Of a DNA stretch of 64,000 nt, positions 55,547-63,637 are shown in pieces. The translations under genes were made by a program, and so were the position numbers. The notes under the pieces were generated by a model. The model had not been told where the DNA came from and ran no database searches. It was given only the letters and a program-made list of their open reading frames with translations. Positions within the stretch are counted from its first letter, which is position 1. Each line of letters opens with the position of its first letter. Source of the DNA: Halosolutus halophilus (GTDB lineage Archaea; Halobacteriota; Halobacteria; Halobacteriales; Natrialbaceae); the NCBI RefSeq assembly GCF_022869805.1, contig NZ_CP094974.1:2294001-2358000 (forward strand), read 5' to 3'.

Positions 55547-56050
55547 ATGAATATCGAACCGATTGCAATTCTGCATATGGGGGTCTTTCTCGCAATTGTC
55601 AGTGGACTCTACGGATTGCTCATCGCACTCTTCTGGTCGCCCTTCCTCCTTACGGAACACTTTCGTCAACTCTTCGGCTTGCTTTCTTCCTTCGATTGGC
55701 ACATAAACTACGTTCTCTGGATACCGCTCCCGGCGGTGTGCTGGGGGTTTCTCTGTGGGAGTGTCATTTCGCTGAGCCTCGACGTCCGACCGCCAACCGA
55801 TGCATCGCCGCTCTATGTAGCCGGACTGGACGGTATCATAGTGGCGACCGCGGTCTCGGTCCTTTTGTGGCCAGCCCTGCTGCTGTACGTGCTGCCAGTT
55901 CATGGGGTTGACTGGTACTCAAACAAAGACACGTCACCGACGGTTACACTCGTCATCGGGGGAACCATCTGCTATCTACCGTGGCTCATCATCCCGACCT
56001 ATCTCATCGTCCTCTTTGCTGGCTTTGGGGACGTCATGACCGGACCCTGA
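55547..56050 (+). CDS. Membrane protein, hypothetical (167 aa)
   Basis: A 167-residue protein with four or five hydrophobic segments (about 7-33, 50-75, 84-112, 130-165) and few charged residues. No family recognised. Codon use is less GC-biased than chromosomal genes, consistent with acquired DNA. The ATG is preceded by weak AT-rich sequence. Could be a small transporter-like or signalling membrane protein; not decidable. Confidence 0.6.
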   Translation: MNIEPIAILHMGVFLAIVSGLYGLLIALFWSPFLLTEHFRQLFGLLSSFDWHINYVLWIPLPAVCWGFLCGSVISLSLDVRPPTDASPLYVAGLDGIIVATAVSVLLWPALLLYVLPVHGVDWYSNKDTSPTVTLVIGGTICYLPWLIIPTYLIVLFAGFGDVMTGP

Positions 56051-56444
56051 GTAACCAGACTGTGCCGCTGGATGGCGGATGTGGCAATGGCTACCATAAC
56101 CTGGTATAGGGCGAGAAACATGCATCGAGTCAGTCAGAAGTTCTCGACTACTTGGTTGAATCATCATCGATCAGTACGCACGTATAGTTGCCGTCCAGTA
56201 CAGGTGAAGCTGTTACCGGTCCTGTCCCCAATCGATCTGATAGCTATCAAAAATGGCCTGCTGAATACAGAGTATGGCTCCGACAACGGCGTTCTCAGGA
56301 GACTCATTCATCGAATGCGAGACCGGTGCCTGAAATCTGGAACGAGGGTGGAACCTGCCGTCTCATGGTATCCAATCGAGGAGGAATTCACGACCCGGTC
56401 AGTACACGACGAACTTATCCTACCTGGGACCCACCATCGTTCAT
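56051..56444. other. Gap holding one copy of a TGCTGAATACAG repeat
   Basis: No gene recognised. At 56263-56276 it contains CTGCTGAATACAGA, whose inverted copy lies at 59564-59576, so the pair flanks the histidine kinase. Nearby CTGATAGCTATCA (56238-56250) is a short palindrome. Confidence 0.45.
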
Positions 56445-59400
56445 ATGAGCGATCAAGCAAGGAGTTCAGGGGGCAGATTCTGGGCGGACGCTGCCGGCGA
56501 ACACGCACTCGATCGCTACTCTACTCTCGTCAATATGGTCGACGACGGTATCTACCAGCTCGACGCCGATGGGCGGTTCGTCGCGGTGAACGATACCATC
56601 GTCGAATTAACCGGCTACTCTCGAGAGGAGATCCTCGGCGAGCACGCGTCGCTCATGCTCGCCGACGACGACGTCAGCCGTATCCAGCACGAGATCGATC
56701 GGCGGCTCACCGCCGACGACCGTCAGAACGAGGCCATCGAGTTCACGGCCTGGACGGCCGACGGTGACACAATCCCGTGTGAAATGGAGCTACACCTGGT
56801 CGTCGAAGATAGCACGTTGCAGGGGTCCATAGGGGTCGTGCGCGACATCACCGACCGCAAGCAGGCGGAACGCGAACTCCGACAAGAACGCGATCTCGTC
56901 AAAGGAATCGTCGAGACCAGTCCCGTCGGAATCGCGGTCGTCGACGCCGACGGCGAGGTGTCCTTCGCCAATGAGCGCGCCGAGAAGATATACGGTCGCT
57001 CCCGTGACGAACTCAGCGGTTTCTCCCACGACGACCCTCGCTGGGATCTCGTTGACGAGAATGGCAAGCCGCTCAAGACGGGAGAAGCACCGTTTGACCA
57101 CGTAGTCACGGAGGAAGAGGCGATCTACGATCAGGTCCTCGGCCTTCGCAAGCCCTCCGGTGAGCGCGTCTGGGTGTCAGTCAACGGCGCCCCGCAATTG
57201 AACGAGGACAGTGAACTGGAACGGGCCGTATTCGTGTTTGAGGACGTGACCGAGCAACGTGAGAACGAGCGCAGGCTCGAAAAGAGCGAACAGCGGTACC
57301 GGACGCTTGTCGAGAACTTCCCGAATGGATCGGTGGGTATGTTCGACGAGGATATGCGGTACACCGCAGTTGGTGGACAGCTCTTGAATACGCTCGATAT
57401 GGAGCCGGAGGACCGAATCGGAAGAACCATCCACGAAATCCATTCGGACGATCTCGTTGAACAAATCAAACCATACTTCCAGGGCGCACTCGCGGGAGAG
57501 GCCGGTACCTTCGAGATCGAGTTCAGGGGCCGATACCTCCACGTGCACGCTCTCCCGGTAAGGGACGCCACAGACGAGGTGTTCGCTGGCATGATCGTCG
57601 TCCAGGACGTTACCGAGCGCAAGAAACGCGAACGCGAACTCGAGCGAAATAAGGAGCACCTCGAGACTCTATTCGAGGTGCTCCCGGTCGGTGTCGTCGT
57701 CGCGGAGGCTGACGGAGAGATAATCGAGGCCAATGATACCGCACACATGATCTGGGGCGGGGACGTCTTCGACGCCGACTCCATCGAGGAGTACGACCGG
57801 TACCCGGTGCGATGGGCTCATTCGGACGTGCGAGTCGAACCTGAGGAGATGACGCTGGCCCGTGTGGTCAACGGCGAAGAGGTGACCGAACCCGATATCT
57901 TCGAGATTGACACTGCTGACGGCGAGCGACGGATCATCCGAGCGGAGGGCATGCCGATCCGGGACGGGACTGGCGAGGTGACCCGCGGAGTCGTCACCCT
58001 GAGCGACATTACCGAGCGCAAGGAGGCGCAGCGTCAACTCGAAGAATCTGAGCGACTCTACCGTACATTGACCGAGAACTTTCCGAACGGGACGGTCGGC
58101 GTCTACGACCACGACCTCCGGTACACGCTGGCGGCAGGGGAGAAAGTGGGCGACCCCGCACCCAGCGCAGAGGAAATCGAAGGGACACGAATGCCAGAGC
58201 TATACTCCGACGATGCCGTGACGGATCTCGAGCCGTTATTCCGAACTGCCATCGAAGACGGCGAGACCGGAACCATCGAAACCGAGGTTGTCGGTCGCGA
58301 CTGGCGGGTATGGGCCACACCGTTACGGGATGCGGACGGCGAGATATATGCCGGACTGAGCTTCGCCCAAGATATCACCGAGCAAAAGGAACACGAACGT
58401 GAACTCGAACGGGCACTCGACTTGCTTGAGCGGACTGAGCGCATCGCGGACGTCGGTGGCTGGGAGCTCAATCCACAGACCCAGGACGTGTTCTGGACCG
58501 ACCACGTCTTCGAACTCCTGGAGGTACACTCCGACGAGGAACCCCCGCTGGACGAGGCGCTCGACATGTATCACGAGGAGGACAAACCGATCGTTGAGGA
58601 TGCCGTCGAGGACGCGCTCGCCTCCGGCGACCCCTTCGATGTCGAGGTGCGGCTCCGGACGGCGGCCAGCGACCAAATACGCTGGCTTCGACTTCAGGGA
58701 GATCCGGAGACCGTCGACGACGAGGTCATCTCGTTCCGCGGGGCGGTTCAGGACATCACCGAACGTAAACAGCGCGAGCAGCGACTCGAAGAACTGATCG
58801 AAAGGCTCGAGGAATCGAACGAACGCCTGGAGCAATTCGCCTACGCCGCCTCTCACGACCTGCAAGAACCCCTGCGGATGGTCTCCAGCTACCTCCAACT
58901 CATCGAACGACGCTATGCTGACGACCTCGACGAGGATGCGCAGGAGTTCATCGAGTTCGCCACCGACGGCGCCGACCGAATGCGCAACATGATCGATGGG
59001 CTCCTTCAGTACTCACGAGTCGAGACACAGGGTGACGACTTTGAGCCAGTCGAGTTGAACGCCGTCGTTGAGGACGTCTGCGATGATCTTCAAGTCCGGA
59101 TCGAGGAGACTGACGCCGAAATCACCGCTGACTCGTTGCCACGCGTCAACAGTGACGAGGAGCAGTTGCGCCAAGTGTTCCAAAACCTGCTGGACAACGC
59201 CATTGAGTACAGCGACGATGAACCGCCCAAGGTGGATATCTCAGCCGAACGAAACGATGCTAAATGGGTCGTCTCGGTCAGCGACGAGGGGATCGGTATC
59301 GAGCCAGACGACGCCGACCGCGTCTTCGAGGTGTTCCAGAGCCTCCACCCCCCAGACGAACATGGAGGGACGGGGATCGGGCTCGCGGTGTGCAAGCGCA

Positions 59401-59501
59401 TCGTCGAGCGCCACAATGGTGATATTTGGATCGACTCCGAACCTGGCGAGGGGACAACATTCTCGTTTACACTACCTGCGGCGAGTGACCACGAGGGATA
59501 G
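56445..59501 (+). CDS. Six-PAS-domain sensor histidine kinase
   Basis: A 1018-residue soluble kinase with no membrane segments. About six PAS domains in series: roughly 25-140 (GIYQLDADGRFVAVNDT), 150-270, 285-395, 405-525, 535-650 and 660-785, each ending in a D(I/V)TERK/Q linker. The third and fifth are very alike (YRTLVENFPNGSVGMFDEDM and YRTLTENFPNGTVGVYDHDL). HisKA has ASHDLQEPLRMV (phospho-His near 804), and the ATPase has LLDNAIEYS, DEGIGI and GTGIGLAVCK. No receiver domain is attached. It probably senses redox, light or small ligands in the cytoplasm and could feed a single-domain regulator such as 20070-20525. Confidence 0.92.
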   Translation: MSDQARSSGGRFWADAAGEHALDRYSTLVNMVDDGIYQLDADGRFVAVNDTIVELTGYSREEILGEHASLMLADDDVSRIQHEIDRRLTADDRQNEAIEFTAWTADGDTIPCEMELHLVVEDSTLQGSIGVVRDITDRKQAERELRQERDLVKGIVETSPVGIAVVDADGEVSFANERAEKIYGRSRDELSGFSHDDPRWDLVDENGKPLKTGEAPFDHVVTEEEAIYDQVLGLRKPSGERVWVSVNGAPQLNEDSELERAVFVFEDVTEQRENERRLEKSEQRYRTLVENFPNGSVGMFDEDMRYTAVGGQLLNTLDMEPEDRIGRTIHEIHSDDLVEQIKPYFQGALAGEAGTFEIEFRGRYLHVHALPVRDATDEVFAGMIVVQDVTERKKRERELERNKEHLETLFEVLPVGVVVAEADGEIIEANDTAHMIWGGDVFDADSIEEYDRYPVRWAHSDVRVEPEEMTLARVVNGEEVTEPDIFEIDTADGERRIIRAEGMPIRDGTGEVTRGVVTLSDITERKEAQRQLEESERLYRTLTENFPNGTVGVYDHDLRYTLAAGEKVGDPAPSAEEIEGTRMPELYSDDAVTDLEPLFRTAIEDGETGTIETEVVGRDWRVWATPLRDADGEIYAGLSFAQDITEQKEHERELERALDLLERTERIADVGGWELNPQTQDVFWTDHVFELLEVHSDEEPPLDEALDMYHEEDKPIVEDAVEDALASGDPFDVEVRLRTAASDQIRWLRLQGDPETVDDEVISFRGAVQDITERKQREQRLEELIERLEESNERLEQFAYAASHDLQEPLRMVSSYLQLIERRYADDLDEDAQEFIEFATDGADRMRNMIDGLLQYSRVETQGDDFEPVELNAVVEDVCDDLQVRIEETDAEITADSLPRVNSDEEQLRQVFQNLLDNAIEYSDDEPPKVDISAERNDAKWVVSVSDEGIGIEPDDADRVFEVFQSLHPPDEHGGTGIGLAVCKRIVERHNGDIWIDSEPGEGTTFSFTLPAASDHEG

Positions 59502-59755
59502 ACTACCTATAACAACCGGTTTCTCTAATTTGGTTTATACCGTACAGAATGGTGGATACACCCCTGTATTCAGCACGGCTCTGCCAACATCACCGATTAC
59601 TGATAGAAGTATCAGCGGTATGTCCGCACTCTCCACATAACAGCTGTTTCAGATCGCACTATATCTAAAGAATAGGAGTTCAACACAACCCGATCAATTA
59701 TCAGACGTGAACTCAGATCGATGGAGATCATCCGATGCGCTCTCAGTCGATCAGA
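59502..59755. other. Gap holding the inverted copy of the TGCTGAATACAG repeat
   Basis: No gene recognised; CTGTATTCAGCA at 59565-59576 is inverted with respect to 56263. CTATATCTAAAG near 59660 is AT-rich. Confidence 0.45.
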
Positions 59756-60817
59756 CTATCGGGAGAGTGTCGGATTGTCCGGCAACTCGACGACTGGTTC
59801 GATAGTCGGATCGATCGCCTCGTAGACCCGATCTTTGGTCGTCCCGTCGAATGCGATGAGATCGTACGCCTCGAGCTTCGGGAACTTATTACGCCGGGCC
59901 CGTTCTCCGATCGGACAGACGGGCGTCCCTTCGTAGACCGCATCGGCCACTGCATCATAGCGATCGTGTAACTCTTCACCCGAAAGCTCACCGGCCTCGT
60001 GGACGATCGCGTAGAGCACCTGATGATGATACGGGAGTGACTCCAGGTTCAACTCTCGGATCCGGTGCTGCGCGCGCTCGTAGGCATCGTCGACGTCGCG
60101 ATCCTGGATCCAAAGATGGCCACGATCGTGTGCTAACTCGGCAGCGGCTCGCAACGACTGGATTCCCTTGCGGGCAACGCCAGCGACCTCATCCGCGATC
60201 GCCTCGAGTTGCGCTCGCGAGACGACGTCCCCGTGCAATCCCTGCCGGGCCCGCCGCTCGAGGATATCCGCGAGCTCGGGTACGCGATAGCGATCGAGTT
60301 CGACGTGTTCCTGGTCGAATGGATGGCCGTCGTCGACGTCCAGTCGCGAGAGCCAGTCGGTCCCATCGTGAGCGATCGCGACGACGGTCACATCGGCAAT
60401 CGCGAGTAGTTCGCCGATCGCCTCGGTCTCCGGCAGGTCGTCACCTTCGTCCAGAACGACGATCGTCTCGTCGTCGATCGCGTCGCGGAGTTCGCGGCAG
60501 GCCACGTCCACTGTCATAGTCCGTGGGACGTCGTCTGGTCCATTTGGGTGCTGCTCGAGGACTGCTCGAAGGACGCCCCCAGTGGTTTTGCCGAGTGAAT
60601 CAACAAAGACACGGGTGACGCCCGTCTGTCGTTGAAGACGATCGACGGCCTTCTTCGCGAGGAGTGTCTTGCCGACCCCGCTCGGGCCCGAGATGAGTGC
60701 GTCCGTGTCGCAGGGGCCGGTCGTGAATCGGCGGAGAAGCTGCTCGATCTCGTCCTCTCGATGCAGCAGATTGGGTGGAATGAACTTGTCGTCGAACACC
60801 CGCGGATCCGCGATCAT
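59756..60817 (-). CDS. Orc1/Cdc6 family replication initiator
   Basis: A 353-residue AAA+ initiator from ATG 60817 (MIADPRVFDDKFIPPNLLHR). Walker A is GPSGVGKT at 44-51 and Walker B IVVLDEGDDLPE near 119-130. Sensor-like DVTVVAIAHDGTDW follows, and then ELDRYRVPELADILERRA, typical of archaeal Orc1/Cdc6. A C-terminal winged helix (about 270-345) ends with KLEAYDLIAFDG. The Walker B has EGDD rather than the usual DExD order. It is smaller and more divergent than chromosomal Orc1 proteins, as expected for one carried by a plasmid or integrated element. Likely initiator of this element. Confidence 0.9.
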   Translation of the reverse strand: MIADPRVFDDKFIPPNLLHREDEIEQLLRRFTTGPCDTDALISGPSGVGKTLLAKKAVDRLQRQTGVTRVFVDSLGKTTGGVLRAVLEQHPNGPDDVPRTMTVDVACRELRDAIDDETIVVLDEGDDLPETEAIGELLAIADVTVVAIAHDGTDWLSRLDVDDGHPFDQEHVELDRYRVPELADILERRARQGLHGDVVSRAQLEAIADEVAGVARKGIQSLRAAAELAHDRGHLWIQDRDVDDAYERAQHRIRELNLESLPYHHQVLYAIVHEAGELSGEELHDRYDAVADAVYEGTPVCPIGERARRNKFPKLEAYDLIAFDGTTKDRVYEAIDPTIEPVVELPDNPTLSR

Positions 60818-61061
60818 ATTCTGTCCGACGATCAGGTAACACAAAAAGACTACTTGCAATTCCGAATTGTATTTTCGTTATAGGGGTAGCAGCTCTATTG
60901 AAACGATATTTGGGACACGAGAACTCCTGGCAGTGAAAGCTGCCTCGGGAGAGGAACTCATTCACCTTCCATAGAAGAATTCCTCTGGGGGGTATGCCCG
61001 AGGCAAGTGAGATGAAAGTAGGTCACATATAAAGCCATTCAGCAGGGAAAAGCAAGCCTCG
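60818..61061. promoter_or_regulatory. Upstream region of the initiator gene with long inverted repeat
   Basis: AT-rich start (TATAACGAAAATACAATTC on the minus strand) is the initiator promoter. Further out is the inverted repeat 60941-61005. TTGAAACGAT at 60898-60907 has the GAAACGA core seen in the origin-box-like element. Confidence 0.45.
60941..61005. repeat. Long imperfect inverted repeat
   Basis: Arms TGCCTCGGG (60941-60949) with CCCGAGGCA (60997-61005), and inside them AGAGGAA (60950-60956) with TTCCTCT (60980-60986). It is 56 bases beyond the stop of the small zinc-finger gene at 61062, so it could terminate that transcript, or it may be an origin or termination structure. Confidence 0.65.
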
Positions 61062-61241
61062 CTACTCCTCGTTAGCAGGGTCATCTTTACTAAGGACTTG
61101 AAAATCAGACTCCTCACAGTCACATGTGTTGGCCGCTCCGAGTGGGGTAACCGTCCCATTCGGCTTGATCTGGGCTGGCACAATTGATCCGCAATTAGCA
61201 CATTGGAGTGCCGCCCGTTGGATTTCATCGTCGTCAGACAT
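61062..61241 (-). CDS. Small zinc-finger protein (59 aa), paralogue of 16277-16444
   Basis: A 59-residue protein, MSDDDEIQRAALQCANCGSI and onward: CANC pair (residues 14-17), then PNGTVTPLG, then CDC (40-42) followed by EESDF. The same spacing and SDF ending as the chromosomal protein at 16277 marks them as paralogues. Acidic N-terminus. Encoded between the initiator gene and the origin-box-like region. Confidence 0.75.
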   Translation of the reverse strand: MSDDDEIQRAALQCANCGSIVPAQIKPNGTVTPLGAANTCDCEESDFQVLSKDDPANEE

Positions 61242-61860
61242 CTATCTCAAACCCAATCAGAACACTCTGTCAAGGCTGATAAAACCCAGACGTTTCGCGA
61301 TTTGCCCGGGTCAAGGGACAGAAACTGGATTCCAGATCCGATTAGATTGGATGGCTTTGCTGAATCGCCATACGGCGTTAGGTTGAGTGGTTTTAGAGGG
61401 CCTGTGGCAGAGTCCAATCGCTCCGCTATCATGGATTCCTTCGAAATCGTAGCTAAATTGTCCCAGAATAGCGCCTCAAGTTATCGGATCTTATCCCTGG
61501 AAGTCGACGCCGCCTAGTGATTCACCAGAACCGATTGGACCGAATAAACGAGAATACAACAGTATCTGATGTTCTGTTTTGGTCACGATGATCATGAAGA
61601 AGTATTGCGGCCATCAACTCGTAGTTGGGCAATTGAACCAATGGCCGCGTATGTACAGTGTATCCAGACACGGATAAGGAACTGGTGAGTTCAGAAGTCT
61701 ATCAGCAGTTCCAAGAAAGGTCTGTTCAGTTCAGACAACCCTTATATCTCTCAATACAGGACAAATACAGAGTTAGGACTTATGAGAAAAAATTGATTCT
61801 GGAGGGCTTGGTAGTTCAAAGCCCGTCACACACCCCCACCCCCATCGTTTCTACTGGAGA
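61242..61860. other. 600-base gap with no secure gene
   Basis: Several short frames exist. One on the plus strand, about 61330-61517 (FAESPYGVRLSGFRGPVAES), has some coding character and could be a fragment of a lost gene. Another, 61658-61864, is short and ends in the C-rich element. Lower GC than the chromosome. Confidence 0.4.
61826..61860 (-). promoter_or_regulatory. Origin-recognition-box-like element
   Basis: Minus strand: TCCAGTAGAAACGATGGGGG followed by TGGGGGTGTGTGA. This matches the archaeal ORB pattern (TCCA, then GAAACnAnGGGGG and a G-string) with one base changed in the palindromic core (TAG for TGG). It lies 1 kb upstream of the Orc1/Cdc6 gene, on the same strand. Confidence 0.55.
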
Positions 61861-61983
61861 TTAACATTCTTTGTCCAGAAGTGTTTCCCACACTTCCTCG
61901 CACTCGCCACAAAGATACCCGGTAAACCCGTCTACATCGTAACATTCGACAGAGGTATCTTTCCCACATCGTTCACATTTCAT
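61861..61983 (-). CDS. Very small zinc-finger protein (40 aa)
   Basis: A 40-residue protein, MKCERCGKDTSVECYDVDGF and onward to CGECEEVW and a C-terminal Cys. CERCG and CGECE pairs (residues 3-7 and 25-29) give a zinc-knuckle. TGYL precedes the second pair, as in short haloarchaeal rubredoxin/zinc-ribbon proteins. It ends directly beside the origin-box-like element. Short, but with a clear two-CxxC pattern. Confidence 0.7.
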   Translation of the reverse strand: MKCERCGKDTSVECYDVDGFTGYLCGECEEVWETLLDKEC

Positions 61984-62095
61984 GAACTGTGTTTGAATTC
62001 ACACGCACTAAATATCCGTACTTAGTTCACATCTGTACTTATCACAGTTGTCGAATACGTGTCACCGGCGGAGGATGAAATAGGATCAGAAAGGA

Positions 62096-62314
62096 CTACT
62101 TCTGGAGGAAGCGATCGCGCCAGAAATCGGTCTTCGCCCAGCGCTGCGGGCAGTCCGACGCATGTGGGATCTCGTCAATGTTCAGCGCCGACTTTCCACA
62201 CCCACAGCACTCAATTTCGCCGGTCGGTTCGCCGACTTTGAAGCCGTCGTCCCAGACTGGCGTCTCACTCCGGATGAGTTTGTACTCCGTCTCAGGGGCG
62301 AGCGCGTCACGCAT
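62096..62314 (-). CDS. Small Cys-rich protein, 72 aa, second cassette
   Basis: A zinc-finger-like cluster IECCGCGKSALNIDEIPHAS, then DC (about 34-55), between a helical N-terminus and a basic end (WAKTDFWRDRFLQK). Its ATG overlaps the upstream stop by one base (TAATG). Probably nucleic-acid binding; no family recognised. Confidence 0.7.
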   Translation of the reverse strand: MRDALAPETEYKLIRSETPVWDDGFKVGEPTGEIECCGCGKSALNIDEIPHASDCPQRWAKTDFWRDRFLQK

Positions 62315-62511
62315 TACCGCACCCCCAGCACGATCACGAGGCGGCCGATCTCGACTGTCCGGTTGTCGGTGTGTCGGAGCACTGTTCCAGCGGCCCCGCT
62401 GGGCTGCGGGCCGATCACGAGCTCAAGTTCACCGTCACCCGTGGCGTCGGCCACACTCACGAGGGGGAGTGTCTCGATGATCGCCGCGAGAAGGCCACGT
62501 TTGAGCCCCAT
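62314..62511 (-). CDS. Small protein, 65 aa, second cassette
   Basis: A short beta-rich protein (LVSVADATGDGELELVIGPQ, then TVLRHTDNRTVEIGRLVIVLG) after a hydrophobic N-terminus. The ATG directly abuts the upstream TAG. No family recognised; accepted on its place in the tight cassette. Confidence 0.6.
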   Translation of the reverse strand: MGLKRGLLAAIIETLPLVSVADATGDGELELVIGPQPSGAAGTVLRHTDNRTVEIGRLVIVLGVR

Positions 62512-62709
62512 CTATCTCCCCTCCACGACACCGTCAGCGCACTCGATCGCGACGTCCTCGACGGGTTCGCGACCCACCGGCTTCCACATGCCAGCGATGC
62601 GCTCGTATTCGATCCGCATGTGATCGCCGCCGGCCATCGGTTCGAACGCGACCTTCCGGATTTTGCCATCGACACCACGCCAGCGAACGTCGAACCCTCG
62701 CTCGGTCAT
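62512..62709 (-). CDS. Small protein, 65 aa, second cassette
   Basis: From ATG 62709 (MTERGFDVRWRGVDGKIRKV). A compact beta/alpha sequence with basic patches (GKIRKVAFEP) that could contact nucleic acid. Its start overlaps the stop of the SWIM-protein gene by four bases. A longer upstream frame is Arg-rich shadow sequence. Unknown family. Confidence 0.65.
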   Translation of the reverse strand: MTERGFDVRWRGVDGKIRKVAFEPMAGGDHMRIEYERIAGMWKPVGREPVEDVAIECADGVVEGR

Positions 62710-63047
62710 CGCGACCACCGCGGTTCCCCGCTGCAGTGCTCGCCGAGCTCGCCGGCGATGTCGTCGCGATCGACAACCGACGGGACCGGCCGAGCGCCAG
62801 TCGCGTAGGCGACCCGTTTGAGGTGCTTGCACTCTCGCTCGCGGTACCGGTGATCGGGACACTCGCACGCCTTCAGCCTCGTGTCGACGAGGTACTCCGA
62901 GCCGCTCTCCGAGACGACGAGATACTGGCCATCGGCGCCGGCGACGCGGCTGACGTCCTCGAGGACGGTGAGGTACTGCGTCAGTGCTCGGCGATCGATG
63001 CCGTCGACGTCCTCTTGGATGGACTCGGCTTCGGCGGCTGCCATCAT
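62706..63047 (-). CDS. SWIM zinc-finger protein, 113 aa
   Basis: From ATG 63047 (MMAAAEAESIQEDVDGIDRR). A helical N-terminal half precedes a SWIM domain: LVVSESGSEYLVDTRLKAC, ECPDHRYRERECKHLKRV, giving the CxCxxH...CxH pattern (near residues 65-82). SWIM domains bind DNA or proteins and are frequent in haloarchaeal elements. The start makes a 4-base overlap with the upstream stop. Confidence 0.85.
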   Translation of the reverse strand: MMAAAEAESIQEDVDGIDRRALTQYLTVLEDVSRVAGADGQYLVVSESGSEYLVDTRLKACECPDHRYRERECKHLKRVAYATGARPVPSVVDRDDIAGELGEHCSGEPRWSR

Positions 63048-63637
63048 GCATCGACCTCCTTGAGCAGTGCCTCGACATGTCCCTCGAGGTTCTCCCGGTT
63101 GCCGTGCTTGACTGCGAGTTCGGCAATTCGAGCGCCAGGTCCCCACAGCGAGGATGGTTTCAGGTCGTGAGCGAAGCCCGCAACGAGTTCGTCGACGTCT
63201 TTGCCGATGTTGTTCGCGATGCGCTGGAAGAACCGTCGATCCGGCGCGTCGAAGACGTCGAGGTCACCGTCGAACTCGACGATCGTCTCGGCGAGGCCGA
63301 AGTAGGCCTGGACGTGGCCGTCGATCTGGACATCCCACTCTTCGACCTGTTCGTCGTACCGAACTTGGTCGTCGTCCTGCCGCCCGAGTAGCTTGTGGAT
63401 CGCCTTCTGCTTCGGGTGGCGCTTGTTCCGCAGCGCCCAGAACTCACCGAACTCCTCGAGGGTCTCGATCCGGTAGGAAATCTCGACCTCGCCTTCGGTT
63501 CGTTCGGTCACGTCGCCATGCTCGCGGATGATCGTCGCCGGTCCGCTGGCCTCGACGAGAAACGATCGCGGGAGTGGCGTCACCTGCTCACCTTCGAGCG
63601 CCCCTGCGACGTCGGCGCTACTGGCCTCGATCGCCAT
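63044..63637 (-). CDS. Cassette protein, 197 aa, unknown
   Basis: From ATG 63637 (MAIEASSADVAGALEGEQVT). A strand-rich N-terminal half (RSFLVEASGPATIIREHGDV, then EGEVEISYRIETLEEFGEFW) precedes a helical C-terminal half (RFFQRIANNIGKDVDELVAG, then IAELAVKHGNRENLEGHVEAL, trimmed). No catalytic motif seen. Overlaps its neighbours (TGATG upstream, ATGA downstream). Possibly a structural or regulatory element protein. Confidence 0.65.
   Translation of the reverse strand: MAIEASSADVAGALEGEQVTPLPRSFLVEASGPATIIREHGDVTERTEGEVEISYRIETLEEFGEFWALRNKRHPKQKAIHKLLGRQDDDQVRYDEQVEEWDVQIDGHVQAYFGLAETIVEFDGDLDVFDAPDRRFFQRIANNIGKDVDELVAGFAHDLKPSSLWGPGARIAELAVKHGNRENLEGHVEALLKEVDA

Noticed and set aside
61203-61517. 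Plus-strand gene near 61.3 kb
   Set aside because: It has a partly plausible stretch but overlaps the start of a convincing zinc-finger gene and no family is recognised; kept only as a possible fragment.
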